Part shown: positions 24,384 through 33,326 of the stretch, in pieces | How the letters are laid out: every line of letters starts with the position of its first letter | How positions within the stretch are numbered: position 1 is the first letter of the stretch | Assembly: GCA_945872355.1 (NCBI GenBank) | Contig: CAMBZU010000031.1 | Coordinates: forward strand, 1 to 37,280 | Origin: Chitinophaga pinensis | GTDB lineage: Bacteria; Bacteroidota; Bacteroidia; UBA4408 | Direction of reading: 5' to 3' | DNA: 37,280 nucleotides | Translations under genes and position numbers: made by a program | The notes under the pieces: generated by a model | Database searches by the model: none | Told to the model about the DNA's origin: nothing | The model's input: the letters and a program-made list of their open reading frames with translations, nothing else

Positions 24384-24508
24384 TACCGATTACACTTTCA
24401 ATTTAGTCAAATTGCGGCCAAGCCTTATTGTGCTAGTTTCAGGTTGTATCGGCATTAACCATTGCATATTTATTTTTTAGTTGGACTAAAAAATAAATGC
24501 AATTGGTA
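24384..24508. mobile_element. MITE-like element, family 2, copy E
   Basis: 125 bp matching 15204-15329 in inverted orientation. Ends TACCGATTACA and TGCAATTGGTA. TTA flanks both sides (24381-24383 and 24509-24511), a 3-bp target duplication. The right part contains a perfect 13-bp stem, TTTATTTTTTAGT/ACTAAAAAATAAA with a TGG loop. It lies between the divergent hbd and yceI-like genes. The rest of the 511-base gap shows only the hbd promoter. Confidence 0.8.
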
Positions 24509-24762
24509 TTAATTAGAAGAAAGAATCAGGCTGTTTAACAATTGATTTATAGAAGATTACACTGCTTCGCAGCTATTTTCAAAACATTTCTCACTTAAAG
24601 CAAGCTTTATGGCCATTTTATTACATTGTATCAAGGTGGTTTGATTTCTAATTGCTATGTTGATTTCGTAGTTGATTAAATTAAAATCTTATCATAGATC
24701 AATTTAAATTGGAAATAAAACAAAGATACTTGTGCAAACAAATAATATAAAAAGTAATAAAA

Positions 24763-25341
24763 ATGAAATTAACATCTCTATTTGCTGCATTAGCAATTAC
24801 AAGTAGCGCATTGGCGCAAACAAGCTGGAAAATTGACAACGCTCATTCGAGTATAAAATTTTCGGTAGAACATTTAATGCTTTCTGAAACCGAAGGTATT
24901 TTTAAAAGTTTTGACGGAACGCTGAATTCGAAAAATGCTGATTTTAATGATGCAGCAATTGCATTTACTGTTGATGTAAAATCAATAAATTCAAACAATG
25001 AAATGCGCGATAAGCATTTGCAAGGTGATGATTTTTTCAACGCAGAAAAATTTCCGCAAATGAAATTTAAAAGTACTTCATTTAAAAAAGTAAGTGGCAA
25101 TAATTATGTGCTTCAAGGTGAACTTACAATAAGAGATATTACCAAGAAAGTAAAGTTTGATGTTGTTTATAGAGGAACTCAAAAAGACCCTTATGGAAAT
25201 ACAAAAGCTGGATTTAAAGCTGTAGGAAGCATACATAGAATAGAATATGGATTAAAATGGAATGTAATGACTGAAGCTACAGCAGTTGTAGCCGATGAAG
25301 TAAACATTGTAATTAATCTAGAATTTGCAGAAGCGAAATAA
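24763..25341 (+). CDS. YceI-family lipid-binding protein
   Basis: 192 residues with a signal peptide (1-18, cleavage near ALAQ). It is a periplasmic lipocalin-like barrel predicted to bind isoprenoid-type lipids. Family marks: WKIDNAHSSIKFSVEHLM at the start, FKSFDGTL, FDVVYRG, then DPYGNTKAGFKAVGSIHRIEYG, ending in a barrel strand. The length is typical. It stands alone, and a strong terminator follows 14 bases after the stop codon. Lipid specificity cannot be read from the sequence. Confidence 0.93.
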   Translation: MKLTSLFAALAITSSALAQTSWKIDNAHSSIKFSVEHLMLSETEGIFKSFDGTLNSKNADFNDAAIAFTVDVKSINSNNEMRDKHLQGDDFFNAEKFPQMKFKSTSFKKVSGNNYVLQGELTIRDITKKVKFDVVYRGTQKDPYGNTKAGFKAVGSIHRIEYGLKWNVMTEATAVVADEVNIVINLEFAEAK

Positions 25342-25354
25342 AAAACAGCTTGTT

Positions 25355-25387
25355 AAAAAAGCCGTTAGCATAGCTAACGGCTTTTTT
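25355..25387 (+). terminator. Bidirectional rho-independent terminator
   Basis: GCCGTTAGC (25361-25369), loop ATA, GCTAACGGC (25373-25381), with six A before and six T after. The stem is perfect and the flanking runs serve both strands. It ends the yceI-like gene on the plus strand and, 90 bases past its stop, the alpha-2-macroglobulin gene on the minus strand. Confidence 0.9.
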
Positions 25388-25476
25388 ATGATTTAACCCA
25401 AATGCTGCATTAATTTTTTAGCGCATTTTATTGTGATTGGCCTGCTGCTGTTGATTTAATTTTCAACAGGTTTAGG

Positions 25477-28400
25477 TTAAATGATTTCCAATACTGGTAA
25501 TGCTTCCCACTGTTTAAATTCATTAGTATAATATAAATAAGCACTACTTGCAGGCGATAAATACTTCCCTGGAACTTCTGCTTTTAAATCAAAATTGAGT
25601 GTTTTAAGTTCATCTGGCGCCATTTGTCGGTAATAAACATTCAACTTGTTATCCCTAATTTCGTAATAATCAATAACTTTTTTGTCTTGCATTTCTTTCA
25701 ATTGCCAAGGCTGAACGCTGCAGCCACTTGGAATGCCTATAATTGCCATTGTGCTTGGTAAACCTTGGTTCGTTTTATTTTGAAGTTTTACTTTTAACCT
25801 TACAGTCTCGCCAGTTTTAACTTTATTTTCAGATAAATCAACTGATAAATTCAGCAAACATTCCTTTGATGATTGAGGCAATTCTGTGTTCCAAGCTATA
25901 GCAATTGAATAAGGCAAAGAATGCTTTGCATTTCTATATCTCAACTCCAATTTGTTTTTACCAGAAGTTAAATATTTTTCAAGACCAGTAATTGAAATTG
26001 CATCACGCTCACCCGCTTTGTATGCTTTTTCCGCTACTAATTTGCCTTCCACATACATTTCAAGTACACCGTCTTCATTTGTTTGTTTTGCATAATTAGC
26101 AAATTGGGTTAAGGCTTTTAAAGCCATAATGGTTGATTGTGTATTTCCAAAATCGCCATAACCACTGCGCACTTTGGTTAAAAAATCTACAGCTTTATTT
26201 AGCGCTTCTCCATTCAATTGATCTGATTGTAATATGGCCATAATAGCAAGTGAAGTAGTTTCTACTCTTAATGCTTTATCTGTACTTCTTGTAATAGAAT
26301 GATTGGCCCCCATAAAGCTTCCATCATTTTCTTGCTTTTTCATCAAATCATTTAATATTGATGTAGCTCTTTTATCTTTATGATGAGCAAATAGTGCATT
26401 TGCCGCCAATCCCATGATATAAGCATCTTTCGAAGTTTTTGCTTCTTCAAATAAATGGTCAAGCTCAAGGCTGATGTTTTCATAATTGGCGCAAGCAAGC
26501 GCATAAGTAATATAAGCATCAGTAACATTTTGACTTGCACCGCCAAAATTATCAAGCGCCCGGGCATTTCGTTTGTAACCGCCTTTGCCATCTTTACTTG
26601 CCATTAACCACTTTGCTGTTCTATCAATCATATTTTGATCTACACCGCTATACACTTTTTTCATATCATTAAATTGCATTAAACCATAAGCTGTAAGTGC
26701 TTCGTGCCCTGGAGCGCCTCCAAACCATTCGTAACCCTTTTCTTTTGTTTCAAAGGCAATTAGTTTTTTATAGCCACGTTCAATTAAATCATTGGCTCTT
26801 GCCTCAAGCTTTGGATCACTTTGGCCAATGGTAGTTAAATAATCGCGCACTAAAATATTTGGATAACTACTCATTGAAGTTTGTTCGAAACAACCACCTG
26901 GCTCTCTTAAAATACTTTCAACACCTTTCATTAAATCACTCACCACACTTGGATAGGCAGTGGCCGAAGCCACCAAAGATCCTTTAACCATATTGGTTAC
27001 ATCAACGGTGTATGATTTATTTGTTTCCTTGCCACTAAATGAAACATTTACAGGAAATCCTTTAGCATGTATTTCAAAATTCTGTTCAAATGCATCTGCT
27101 ATTTCGCCTGCATTAAAACGAACTGCCAACTTTCCTTTTTCATTAGCTTCGCCAACTTTATATTTCAAGAAAATAGTTTTGCTTTCTAATGCTGCTATTG
27201 ATATTTCTTCTGGAAGCTTACTTAAACTTATCATAGCAGAAGTAATCACAACATTTAATTTTCCTTTTACTGATGTGCTAGTATTATTTTTAAGAATTAG
27301 AGGAATGCTAATTTCATCATCTTGCACTAAATGCGCTGGCATTTTAATACTCATTCCAAAAGGAAGTTGTGTAAATATTTTACTTTCAACATGTGTTGCA
27401 TTACCATTACTACCAATACCTTCAGCAATAAATCTATAAGAAGCAATTTCATCATTAGTGTAAAAGCTAATTGTTTTTTTACCTGTTTTGTCAATCGAAA
27501 TATGATCATTCCAATAAATTGTTTTACGAAAATCTGTTCTGTTGTTTTCACTTTTATTGTCACCATAATCGGGCATATCAAATTTACGTGCTCTATAATA
27601 CTTAACCACCTGTTGCGCTTGATTTATATTGGCTCCCACATTCTTTTTAACATCAGCATTTCCCCGTGCAGCTTGCTCCATATCTTCATTGTCAAAAGCC
27701 ATTTTTTGCTCCTTTAGCAGTGCTTTTCTTTCTTCCCTTTTAGCTGGTTCAGCCTTTGCAAATGGCGCTTCTGCGGCTGCTTTGCCTTTTGCGCCTTTGT
27801 TTCTTTCTAAGGCAACCATCTTTAAATTTTGAGGTGCCACACAATTAAAATTAGCTTGTGGTGCTGCAAGCACTTGAACTTCATCATTCATAAAAACGCG
27901 CATGTCGTCCTCTACAACTTTTGCAAATTTGCTACTTTGCAAATAAATCATTTTGTTATTATTATAATCAGTAATAACTTCCTCATACTTTATATAACCA
28001 GGCATATCAATGGTGAGTTTACAAGTTTGAGAAATATCTAAATGTTTAGCTAAAAAAGTGCCTTTCTCATTGGTTTGCAGCTGCAACTTATCTATTTTCA
28101 CAATTGCATCTGGTAAAGGTTTACCAGTTTGGCTATCTATAACCACACCTTTCACCACTGCCTTTTCAGCGCTAAAATTGATGTTGGGTGGCTGATTTTG
28201 TAACACTGGCTCCCAAGTAAACCTTCTCCAACCGCTTGTCATCATCACATAATCTAAACCTTGTAAAGCCTTTGGTGCCTTAGTAAAATAAAAGGCAGGC
28301 TCTTCTATTTTACCTTTTATATCTTGTTCTAAAAATAATTGTGATAAAATATTTCCTTGCTTATCATCTGCAAAACTTAATAGTTCATCATTGGTAACAC

Positions 28401-29838
28401 TTAGGCTTAAATTTGCAGCAACAGGCATTCCATTTTCATCAGTAACACTAATGCTTGCAACTACTTTTTCTCGCGGCAGGTATTTATCTTTATCAGTAGT
28501 AATACGCACATTTATTTGCTTGTTTGAATTTACAAAAACCAATCTTTCGCAACGCGCTATTCCTTTACTATCAAACAAGGTAAGTTGGCAAACACCCATA
28601 GGCATCATACTTACCGGAATGTTTAAATTAACCACACCATTTATAGCATCAACAGCAGTGCTAAAATAAATTCTGTCTCTTACCTGCGCCACTAGTGAAA
28701 GCTCTTCTTTTTCAGTAGCATGTATGGCCAATTGAATTGCATTCATATTTTGCTCAACAAGGTTTAATACATAACCTTTGTCTAACATTTCAGGCAAGGC
28801 AAATTCTTGTTCAATGCCCTTTGGTTTAGTGATTTTTGCAATATAATTTTCACCTTCTAAACAAGGCAATACCAAGGCTCCCATGCCTTGATGATAACTT
28901 ATAAAGCTGGTTACTAGATTTCCTTGGCTATCTAAAACTTCGCCTTCAATATCGGCTGGTTTTCCAAATTCGTTCAATGCTTTAAATGCAACTTTATTGG
29001 GAATGCCGCTCACTAAATCTCCACCCTCGGGGTAAAACTTTAAACTAATTTTATTTAAAACAATTGGAATGCTCCTAGAAATGCTCTCTGTGATGCCTTC
29101 ATATTGCAATAGAACATTCAACAAACCATCATTACGCTCAAGTTTTTTAGGCAAGTTAAATTTTATATGCATTGTGCCTTCATTATCTGTTATAGCTTTT
29201 ACCCTTGCTATTTCATCACCTTTTATTTGCACTATATATTCAAATGGATAATTACCCAAAACTTGGTTATCCATGCTTTCTAAATTAAATTTAGCAATGA
29301 CCTCATCTCCTGCTCCATAAGCTTTTCTATCAAAGTCCAATTTCATTTTTAAATGTGGTACTATAATATCTTGTACAGTTATTTCTTTTTCAAAAAATAA
29401 ACTATCGGGCTCATTTTTTTGCCATTGACTAAATGCTTTTATTTTATAGATACCTCCTGGACAATCTTCTGCAAAAGTAAAATCACCGGCAGCTTTTCCA
29501 TTTTTGCAAATGAGTTTATAGGTTGATTGAACACTTCCTTTTGGAGAGATTAATTGTACTTGAATAATATCGCTCACGCTCGAAGGCTTCATAGTAGCAG
29601 CATCACGCACATAAGCGCTAAACCAAAGTGTTTCACCTGGACTGTAAAACGTTTTATCAGTATGTAAATAAATTCTTTCCTGAGGAATTTTTTTATGGAA
29701 GCTTTCAAATTTTTCTTTGAGCAACTTAATAAAACCATTTTCCTTTTCAGGTGTAAAAACAATATCGGCTTGCATTAAACCAGATACTAATGAAATGCAG
29801 CATATAACTGCGATTGAGAGCATAAGATAACGTTTCAT
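25477..29838 (-). CDS. Alpha-2-macroglobulin-like protein with thioester motif
   Basis: 1453 residues. The N-terminal hydrophobic segment (about 5-22) has no canonical lipobox. MG-type domains follow, with YLHTDKTFYSPGETLWFSAYVRD (macroglobulin N-terminal domain). A carboxypeptidase-regulatory-like insert lies near 560-620 (VVIDSQTGKPLPDAIVKI). A low-complexity Lys/Ala/Glu stretch runs about 675-760, and then comes the A2M central region (TIYWNDHISIDKTGKKTISFYTND). The thioester motif is CFEQ (Cys983, Gln986), followed by a helical toroid-like domain (WFGGAPGHEALTAYGLMQF). Family knowledge suggests protease trapping in the periplasm. Proteobacterial relatives often sit beside a penicillin-binding protein gene; none is here. 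A terminator is shared with the convergent yceI-like gene. Confidence 0.88.
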   Translation of the reverse strand: MKRYLMLSIAVICCISLVSGLMQADIVFTPEKENGFIKLLKEKFESFHKKIPQERIYLHTDKTFYSPGETLWFSAYVRDAATMKPSSVSDIIQVQLISPKGSVQSTYKLICKNGKAAGDFTFAEDCPGGIYKIKAFSQWQKNEPDSLFFEKEITVQDIIVPHLKMKLDFDRKAYGAGDEVIAKFNLESMDNQVLGNYPFEYIVQIKGDEIARVKAITDNEGTMHIKFNLPKKLERNDGLLNVLLQYEGITESISRSIPIVLNKISLKFYPEGGDLVSGIPNKVAFKALNEFGKPADIEGEVLDSQGNLVTSFISYHQGMGALVLPCLEGENYIAKITKPKGIEQEFALPEMLDKGYVLNLVEQNMNAIQLAIHATEKEELSLVAQVRDRIYFSTAVDAINGVVNLNIPVSMMPMGVCQLTLFDSKGIARCERLVFVNSNKQINVRITTDKDKYLPREKVVASISVTDENGMPVAANLSLSVTNDELLSFADDKQGNILSQLFLEQDIKGKIEEPAFYFTKAPKALQGLDYVMMTSGWRRFTWEPVLQNQPPNINFSAEKAVVKGVVIDSQTGKPLPDAIVKIDKLQLQTNEKGTFLAKHLDISQTCKLTIDMPGYIKYEEVITDYNNNKMIYLQSSKFAKVVEDDMRVFMNDEVQVLAAPQANFNCVAPQNLKMVALERNKGAKGKAAAEAPFAKAEPAKREERKALLKEQKMAFDNEDMEQAARGNADVKKNVGANINQAQQVVKYYRARKFDMPDYGDNKSENNRTDFRKTIYWNDHISIDKTGKKTISFYTNDEIASYRFIAEGIGSNGNATHVESKIFTQLPFGMSIKMPAHLVQDDEISIPLILKNNTSTSVKGKLNVVITSAMISLSKLPEEISIAALESKTIFLKYKVGEANEKGKLAVRFNAGEIADAFEQNFEIHAKGFPVNVSFSGKETNKSYTVDVTNMVKGSLVASATAYPSVVSDLMKGVESILREPGGCFEQTSMSSYPNILVRDYLTTIGQSDPKLEARANDLIERGYKKLIAFETKEKGYEWFGGAPGHEALTAYGLMQFNDMKKVYSGVDQNMIDRTAKWLMASKDGKGGYKRNARALDNFGGASQNVTDAYITYALACANYENISLELDHLFEEAKTSKDAYIMGLAANALFAHHKDKRATSILNDLMKKQENDGSFMGANHSITRSTDKALRVETTSLAIMAILQSDQLNGEALNKAVDFLTKVRSGYGDFGNTQSTIMALKALTQFANYAKQTNEDGVLEMYVEGKLVAEKAYKAGERDAISITGLEKYLTSGKNKLELRYRNAKHSLPYSIAIAWNTELPQSSKECLLNLSVDLSENKVKTGETVRLKVKLQNKTNQGLPSTMAIIGIPSGCSVQPWQLKEMQDKKVIDYYEIRDNKLNVYYRQMAPDELKTLNFDLKAEVPGKYLSPASSAYLYYTNEFKQWEALPVLEII

Positions 29839-29990
29839 ATTTATAAAATTAATTGATTACACTGCTTAGATGCAATTCATTTTAAAATTCCATAAACATG
29901 AATTATTATTTTAACCCAAATTAATCAATAGGAGATTTAAAAAATCGAACTACTTGATTTAGTTGGTTTAATCCCGATTTAGAAAATGTT

Positions 29991-30051
29991 ATCAGATTTG
30001 TAAAAATCTGATTTACAATTTCTTTATCGTTTACGCATTTCTAATGCGTAA
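29991..30051. repeat. Paired hairpins, possible REP-like element
   Basis: Two perfect short inverted repeats: ATCAGATTT/AAATCTGAT (29991-30012, loop GTAA) and TTACGCATT/AATGCGTAA (30031-30051, loop TCT), 18 bases apart. Imperfect outer ends, TTTAACCCAAATTA near 29911 and TAATCTGGGTTTAA near 30049, may delimit a longer element. Paired hairpins of this kind resemble REP/BIME sequences moved by RAYT enzymes. No RAYT gene is in the window, and no second copy was seen. Confidence 0.4.
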
Positions 30052-30177
30052 TCTGGGTTTAATCAGAAGTGATCATTGCAAGCAAAGAAGAGCTGAAATA
30101 ATGAATTTTATAATTTAATTGCGCTATAGCAAATGTTTAAACCCAATGTAAAGCACTGAATTTAAAATGATATGTTA

Positions 30178-30300
30178 TACCGATGTGAAATAAGTAATGG
30201 TCCAAATTTGTTTCACGGCATTTGTTCCAAACTTTTTTCCGATCGGCATTACCAATGTAAGATTTTAAATTATTAGCATAATTTATAAATCACATTGGTA
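30178..30300. mobile_element. MITE-like element, family 1, copy C
   Basis: 123 bp, the best-preserved copy, with termini TACCGATGTGA and TCACATTGGTA as near-perfect 11-bp inverted repeats. TTA flanks both sides (30175-30177 and 30301-30303). The core holds the palindrome CCGATCGG. It lies 35 bases beyond the dnaB stop codon. Confidence 0.82.
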
Positions 30301-30335
30301 TTAGTTACTTATTTCTTGTGCGGATTTATTTGGGT

Positions 30336-31880
30336 TTAGAAAAAATCATCGTTATTCATATCATTAATCTTTGAACTCTTGGTAATACTTGGCGCAGCGT
30401 CACGATCAATAAAATCGTCATTAGGGCCAAGGGCATTGGGCATGGTCATATCTTCAGTATGATAATCCGTAAACTTAGCATTTTCATTAATAAATCTAAG
30501 TTTTACATCTTCCAAAGAACCATTTCTATGCTTTGCAATAATGATTTGTGCTAATCCACGGTAATCATCACCATTTTCATCTTGTGTAATTTGATAATAT
30601 TCTGGACGATATATAAACATTACCATATCTGCATCTTGCTCAATTGCGCCTGATTCCCTTAAATCACCTAATTGCGGTCTTTTACTATTATTTGCACCGC
30701 CTCTTGATTCAACTTGACGATTCAACTGAGATAGCACAATAATTGGAATGTTTAATTCTTTTGCGATGGCTTTTAATGAACGAGAAATTGTACTCACTTC
30801 TTGCTCTCTATTTCCTTTACCCTCGCCACCAGCTGTCATTAATTGAAGATAATCGATAATGGCCATATCAATATTTTGTTCCGATTTTAAACGTCTTAGT
30901 TTCGCTCTTAATTCAAATACATTTAAAGCTGGAGTATCATCAATAAATATTGGCGCATCGGCCAATTTTGTAATTTGCGAATGTAATTGCTGCCACTCGT
31001 GTGCTTCTAATTGCCCTCGCTTTAATTTATCAGCTTTCAGTCCAGTTTCACCAGAAATCAAACGTGTAACCAATTGCACTGAACTCATCTCTAATGAGAA
31101 AAAAGCCACCGGTTTTTTAAAGTCAATGGCTGCATTTCTTGCAAGAGACAATACGAAAGCTGTTTTACCCATACCAGGTCGTGCAGCTAATATAATTAAA
31201 TCGGAACGCTGCCATCCAGCAGTTACTTTATCTAAGGCACTAAAGCCAGAAGGTATACCGCTTACACCGTCTTCCTGATTTTTTGCTTTTTCAATTTGCT
31301 CGATTGCTTCTTGAAGCAAATCGCTCATTTTAGAGTAATTTTTTTTAATATTATTTTCAGCAATCGCAAACAAACCAGATTCTGCCTTGTCCAATAAATC
31401 AAGTACATCGGTGCTGTCTTCAAAAGCTTCACGTATGGTTTCGGTGCTGATTTGAATAAGCATGCGTTGAATATACTTTTGCAACACTATTCGTGCATGA
31501 AACTCAATATTGGCACTTGATGCCACACGATTAGTCAATTTAGAAATATAATAAGCACCGCCTACTATTTCTAATTCGCTACTTTTCTTTAATTGATTGG
31601 TAACTGTAAGAATATCTACTGCTTGTCTATCTTTCCACAATGATAAAATTGCATTATAAATACGACTGTGTGCATCAACATAAAAAGCCTCAGGTTTCAA
31701 CAAATCTACCACCGCAGCAAGTGCATTTTTTTCGAGCATTAATGCGCCTAAAACAGCCTCTTCAAGGTCTGGGGCTTGCGGAGGCAACTTGCCTACATCA
31801 AAAGGGTTAAAACTTAAATCGCTTGCTTTTTTTGTGCGCTTAAACGGTAAATTTTTTTTGGGCTCCTGTTCGTATTCCAT
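30336..31880 (-). CDS. dnaB: Replicative DNA helicase DnaB
   Basis: 514 residues. The N-terminal domain (about 35-140) carries PPQAPDLEEAVLGALMLE and the PEAFYVDAHSRIYNAI helix. The RecA-like ATPase has Walker A ARPGMGKT (Lys239), then FSLEMSSVQLV, IDDTPALNVFELRAK, Walker B-like MAIIDYLQLM, and LSQLNRQVESR. RPQLGDLRESGAIEQDADMVMFIYRPEYY completes the helicase core. It unwinds the replication fork. The C-terminus adds an acidic tail (AAPSI...NDMNNDDFF), common in Bacteroidota and perhaps a protein-contact site. No intein is present. A TAACTTTG box lies immediately upstream. Confidence 0.96.
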   Translation of the reverse strand: MEYEQEPKKNLPFKRTKKASDLSFNPFDVGKLPPQAPDLEEAVLGALMLEKNALAAVVDLLKPEAFYVDAHSRIYNAILSLWKDRQAVDILTVTNQLKKSSELEIVGGAYYISKLTNRVASSANIEFHARIVLQKYIQRMLIQISTETIREAFEDSTDVLDLLDKAESGLFAIAENNIKKNYSKMSDLLQEAIEQIEKAKNQEDGVSGIPSGFSALDKVTAGWQRSDLIILAARPGMGKTAFVLSLARNAAIDFKKPVAFFSLEMSSVQLVTRLISGETGLKADKLKRGQLEAHEWQQLHSQITKLADAPIFIDDTPALNVFELRAKLRRLKSEQNIDMAIIDYLQLMTAGGEGKGNREQEVSTISRSLKAIAKELNIPIIVLSQLNRQVESRGGANNSKRPQLGDLRESGAIEQDADMVMFIYRPEYYQITQDENGDDYRGLAQIIIAKHRNGSLEDVKLRFINENAKFTDYHTEDMTMPNALGPNDDFIDRDAAPSITKSSKINDMNNDDFF

Positions 31881-31884
31881 GCCT

Positions 31885-31892
31885 CAAAGTTA
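31885..31892 (-). promoter_or_regulatory. -7 box for dnaB
   Basis: TAACTTTG on the minus strand fits TAnnTTTG exactly and lies only four bases from the ATG at 31880. The transcript would be leaderless or nearly so if this box is used. Confidence 0.4.
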
Positions 31893-32057
31893 AACAGATA
31901 ATGACCGCGTTTTTTTTTATTTTAGAGGTAAAATCATTAAATGTTATTAACCTAATAAGTATAATTTTAAGTGATTAAAAAACAAAGGATTAACCCATTG
32001 CAGTTGAATTACACATTATGCATTGCATTGCTATAAAATTCAAATCCGATCAAAATA

Positions 32058-33257
32058 TTAATGATAAGCGAAAGTACCTTTATCACTTTTAATGATAAGT
32101 CGTGCTTCATCAAGGTCCATTTTATTTACGTTTCCAATTATTTTTGCATCCACTCCAAAGGATTTAGAAATTGCAATAATGTCATCGGCTATGCTTGCTG
32201 GCACATATAATTCCATACGGTGACCCATATTAAAAACTTTATACATCTCTTGCCAATCAGTTTGCGATTCCTTTTGTATGAGTGTAAATAAAGGAGGTAT
32301 TTCAAAAAGTTGGTCTTTAATTACTTGTAAATTGGGATTTAAAAAATGTAGAATTTTCGTTTGTCCGCCCCCACTGCAATGAACCATGCCATTAATTTGA
32401 CTACGATATTTTTCAAGTACATTTTTAATGATTGGCGCATAGGTTCTTGTAGGCGACAATACAAGTTTTCCGGCGTTTACGCTTGTAAATTCATCAATTT
32501 TAACTGCGTCATTCAGTTTGCAAGAGCCGCTATAAACAACACTATTATCAATTGCATTATCATAACTTTCAGGATATTTTACTGCATATTCTTTAGCAAA
32601 CACATCATGTCGTGCAGATGTTAAACCATTGCTTCCCATTCCACCATTATACTCCTCCTCATATACTGCTTTCCCCGAGGAACTAAGTCCAACAATTACA
32701 TCACCTGCCATTATTCTCGAATTATCAATAATATCAGTTTTTTTCATCCGGCAAACAACCGTAGAATCAACAATTAAAGTTTTTACTAAATCTCCTACAT
32801 CGGCAGTTTCGCCACCGGTACTATAAATGCTTATTCCAAAACTTCTCAATTGCTCTAGAATAGTTTCTGTTCCATTTATTATTGCGCTAATTACTTCAGC
32901 AGGCACCAAGTTTTTATTCCTACCAATAGTTGATGATAACATAATATTTTCTGTTGCCCCCACACACAATAAATCATCGGTATTCATCACAATCGCATCT
33001 TGGGCAATTCCTTTCCAAACACTTAAATCGCCTGTTTCGCGCCAATAAATATAGGCTAGTGAAGATTTAGTGCCGGCACCATCGGCGTGCATTACAATAC
33101 AATAATCATCATCGTTCCCAAGAAAGTCTGAAACTATTTTACAAAAGGCTTTTGGAAAAAGACCTTTGTTTACATTTTTAATTGCTGCATGCACATCCTC
33201 TTTGTCAGATGAAACACCGCGCATTTGGTATCTAGAATTGGTTTTATCTTTTAACAT
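32058..33257 (-). CDS. purM: AIR synthase (phosphoribosylformylglycinamidine cyclo-ligase), Bacteroidota type
   Basis: 399 residues, longer than the E. coli enzyme and like the Bacteroidota form. It closes the imidazole ring in purine synthesis using ATP. Marks in order: MHADGAGTKSSLAYIYW, AQDAIVMNTDDLLCVGA, STGGETADVGDLVKTLIVD, GLSSSGKAVYEEEYNGGMGSNGLTSARHD, and VHCSGGGQTKILHF near the C-terminus. The Gly/Asp-rich ATP-binding loops are all present. The start is supported by a TATTTTTG box that is also the T tail of the preceding gene's terminator. No other purine genes are in the window. Confidence 0.93.
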   Translation of the reverse strand: MLKDKTNSRYQMRGVSSDKEDVHAAIKNVNKGLFPKAFCKIVSDFLGNDDDYCIVMHADGAGTKSSLAYIYWRETGDLSVWKGIAQDAIVMNTDDLLCVGATENIMLSSTIGRNKNLVPAEVISAIINGTETILEQLRSFGISIYSTGGETADVGDLVKTLIVDSTVVCRMKKTDIIDNSRIMAGDVIVGLSSSGKAVYEEEYNGGMGSNGLTSARHDVFAKEYAVKYPESYDNAIDNSVVYSGSCKLNDAVKIDEFTSVNAGKLVLSPTRTYAPIIKNVLEKYRSQINGMVHCSGGGQTKILHFLNPNLQVIKDQLFEIPPLFTLIQKESQTDWQEMYKVFNMGHRMELYVPASIADDIIAISKSFGVDAKIIGNVNKMDLDEARLIIKSDKGTFAYH

Positions 33258-33261
33258 GATG

Positions 33262-33269
33262 CAAAAATA
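33262..33269 (-). promoter_or_regulatory. -7 box for purM, overlapping a terminator tail
   Basis: TATTTTTG on the minus strand, an exact TAnnTTTG match 4 bases before the purM ATG, and immediately after the hairpin at 33271-33302. A transcript from it would begin at or near the ATG. Confidence 0.4.
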
Positions 33270-33270
33270 A

Positions 33271-33302
33271 GAAGTCCCGTAACTTATTCAGCACGGGACT
33301 TC
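33271..33302 (-). terminator. Terminator between the OmpA gene and purM
   Basis: Perfect 10-bp inverted repeat GAAGTCCCGT/ACGGGACTTC (33271-33280 and 33293-33302), loop of 12 bases. On the minus strand it is followed by TTATTTTTG. It lies 24 bases beyond the OmpA stop at 33327. Confidence 0.75.
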
Positions 33303-33326
33303 AAAATTTATTAAATAATAGTTGAT

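Noticed and set aside
27331..27717. Overlapping plus-strand frames within the alpha-2-macroglobulin gene
   Set aside because: Antisense open frames in AT-rich coding DNA; the encoded sequences are low in protein-like character.
25477..29838. Alpha-2-macroglobulin as a clear lipoprotein
   Set aside because: The N-terminal segment has Cys residues in AVICCISL but not a standard lipobox before a cleavage site, so lipidation is not claimed.
30859..31278. Plus-strand frame within dnaB
   Set aside because: It lies wholly opposite a highly conserved gene and has no recognisable protein features.
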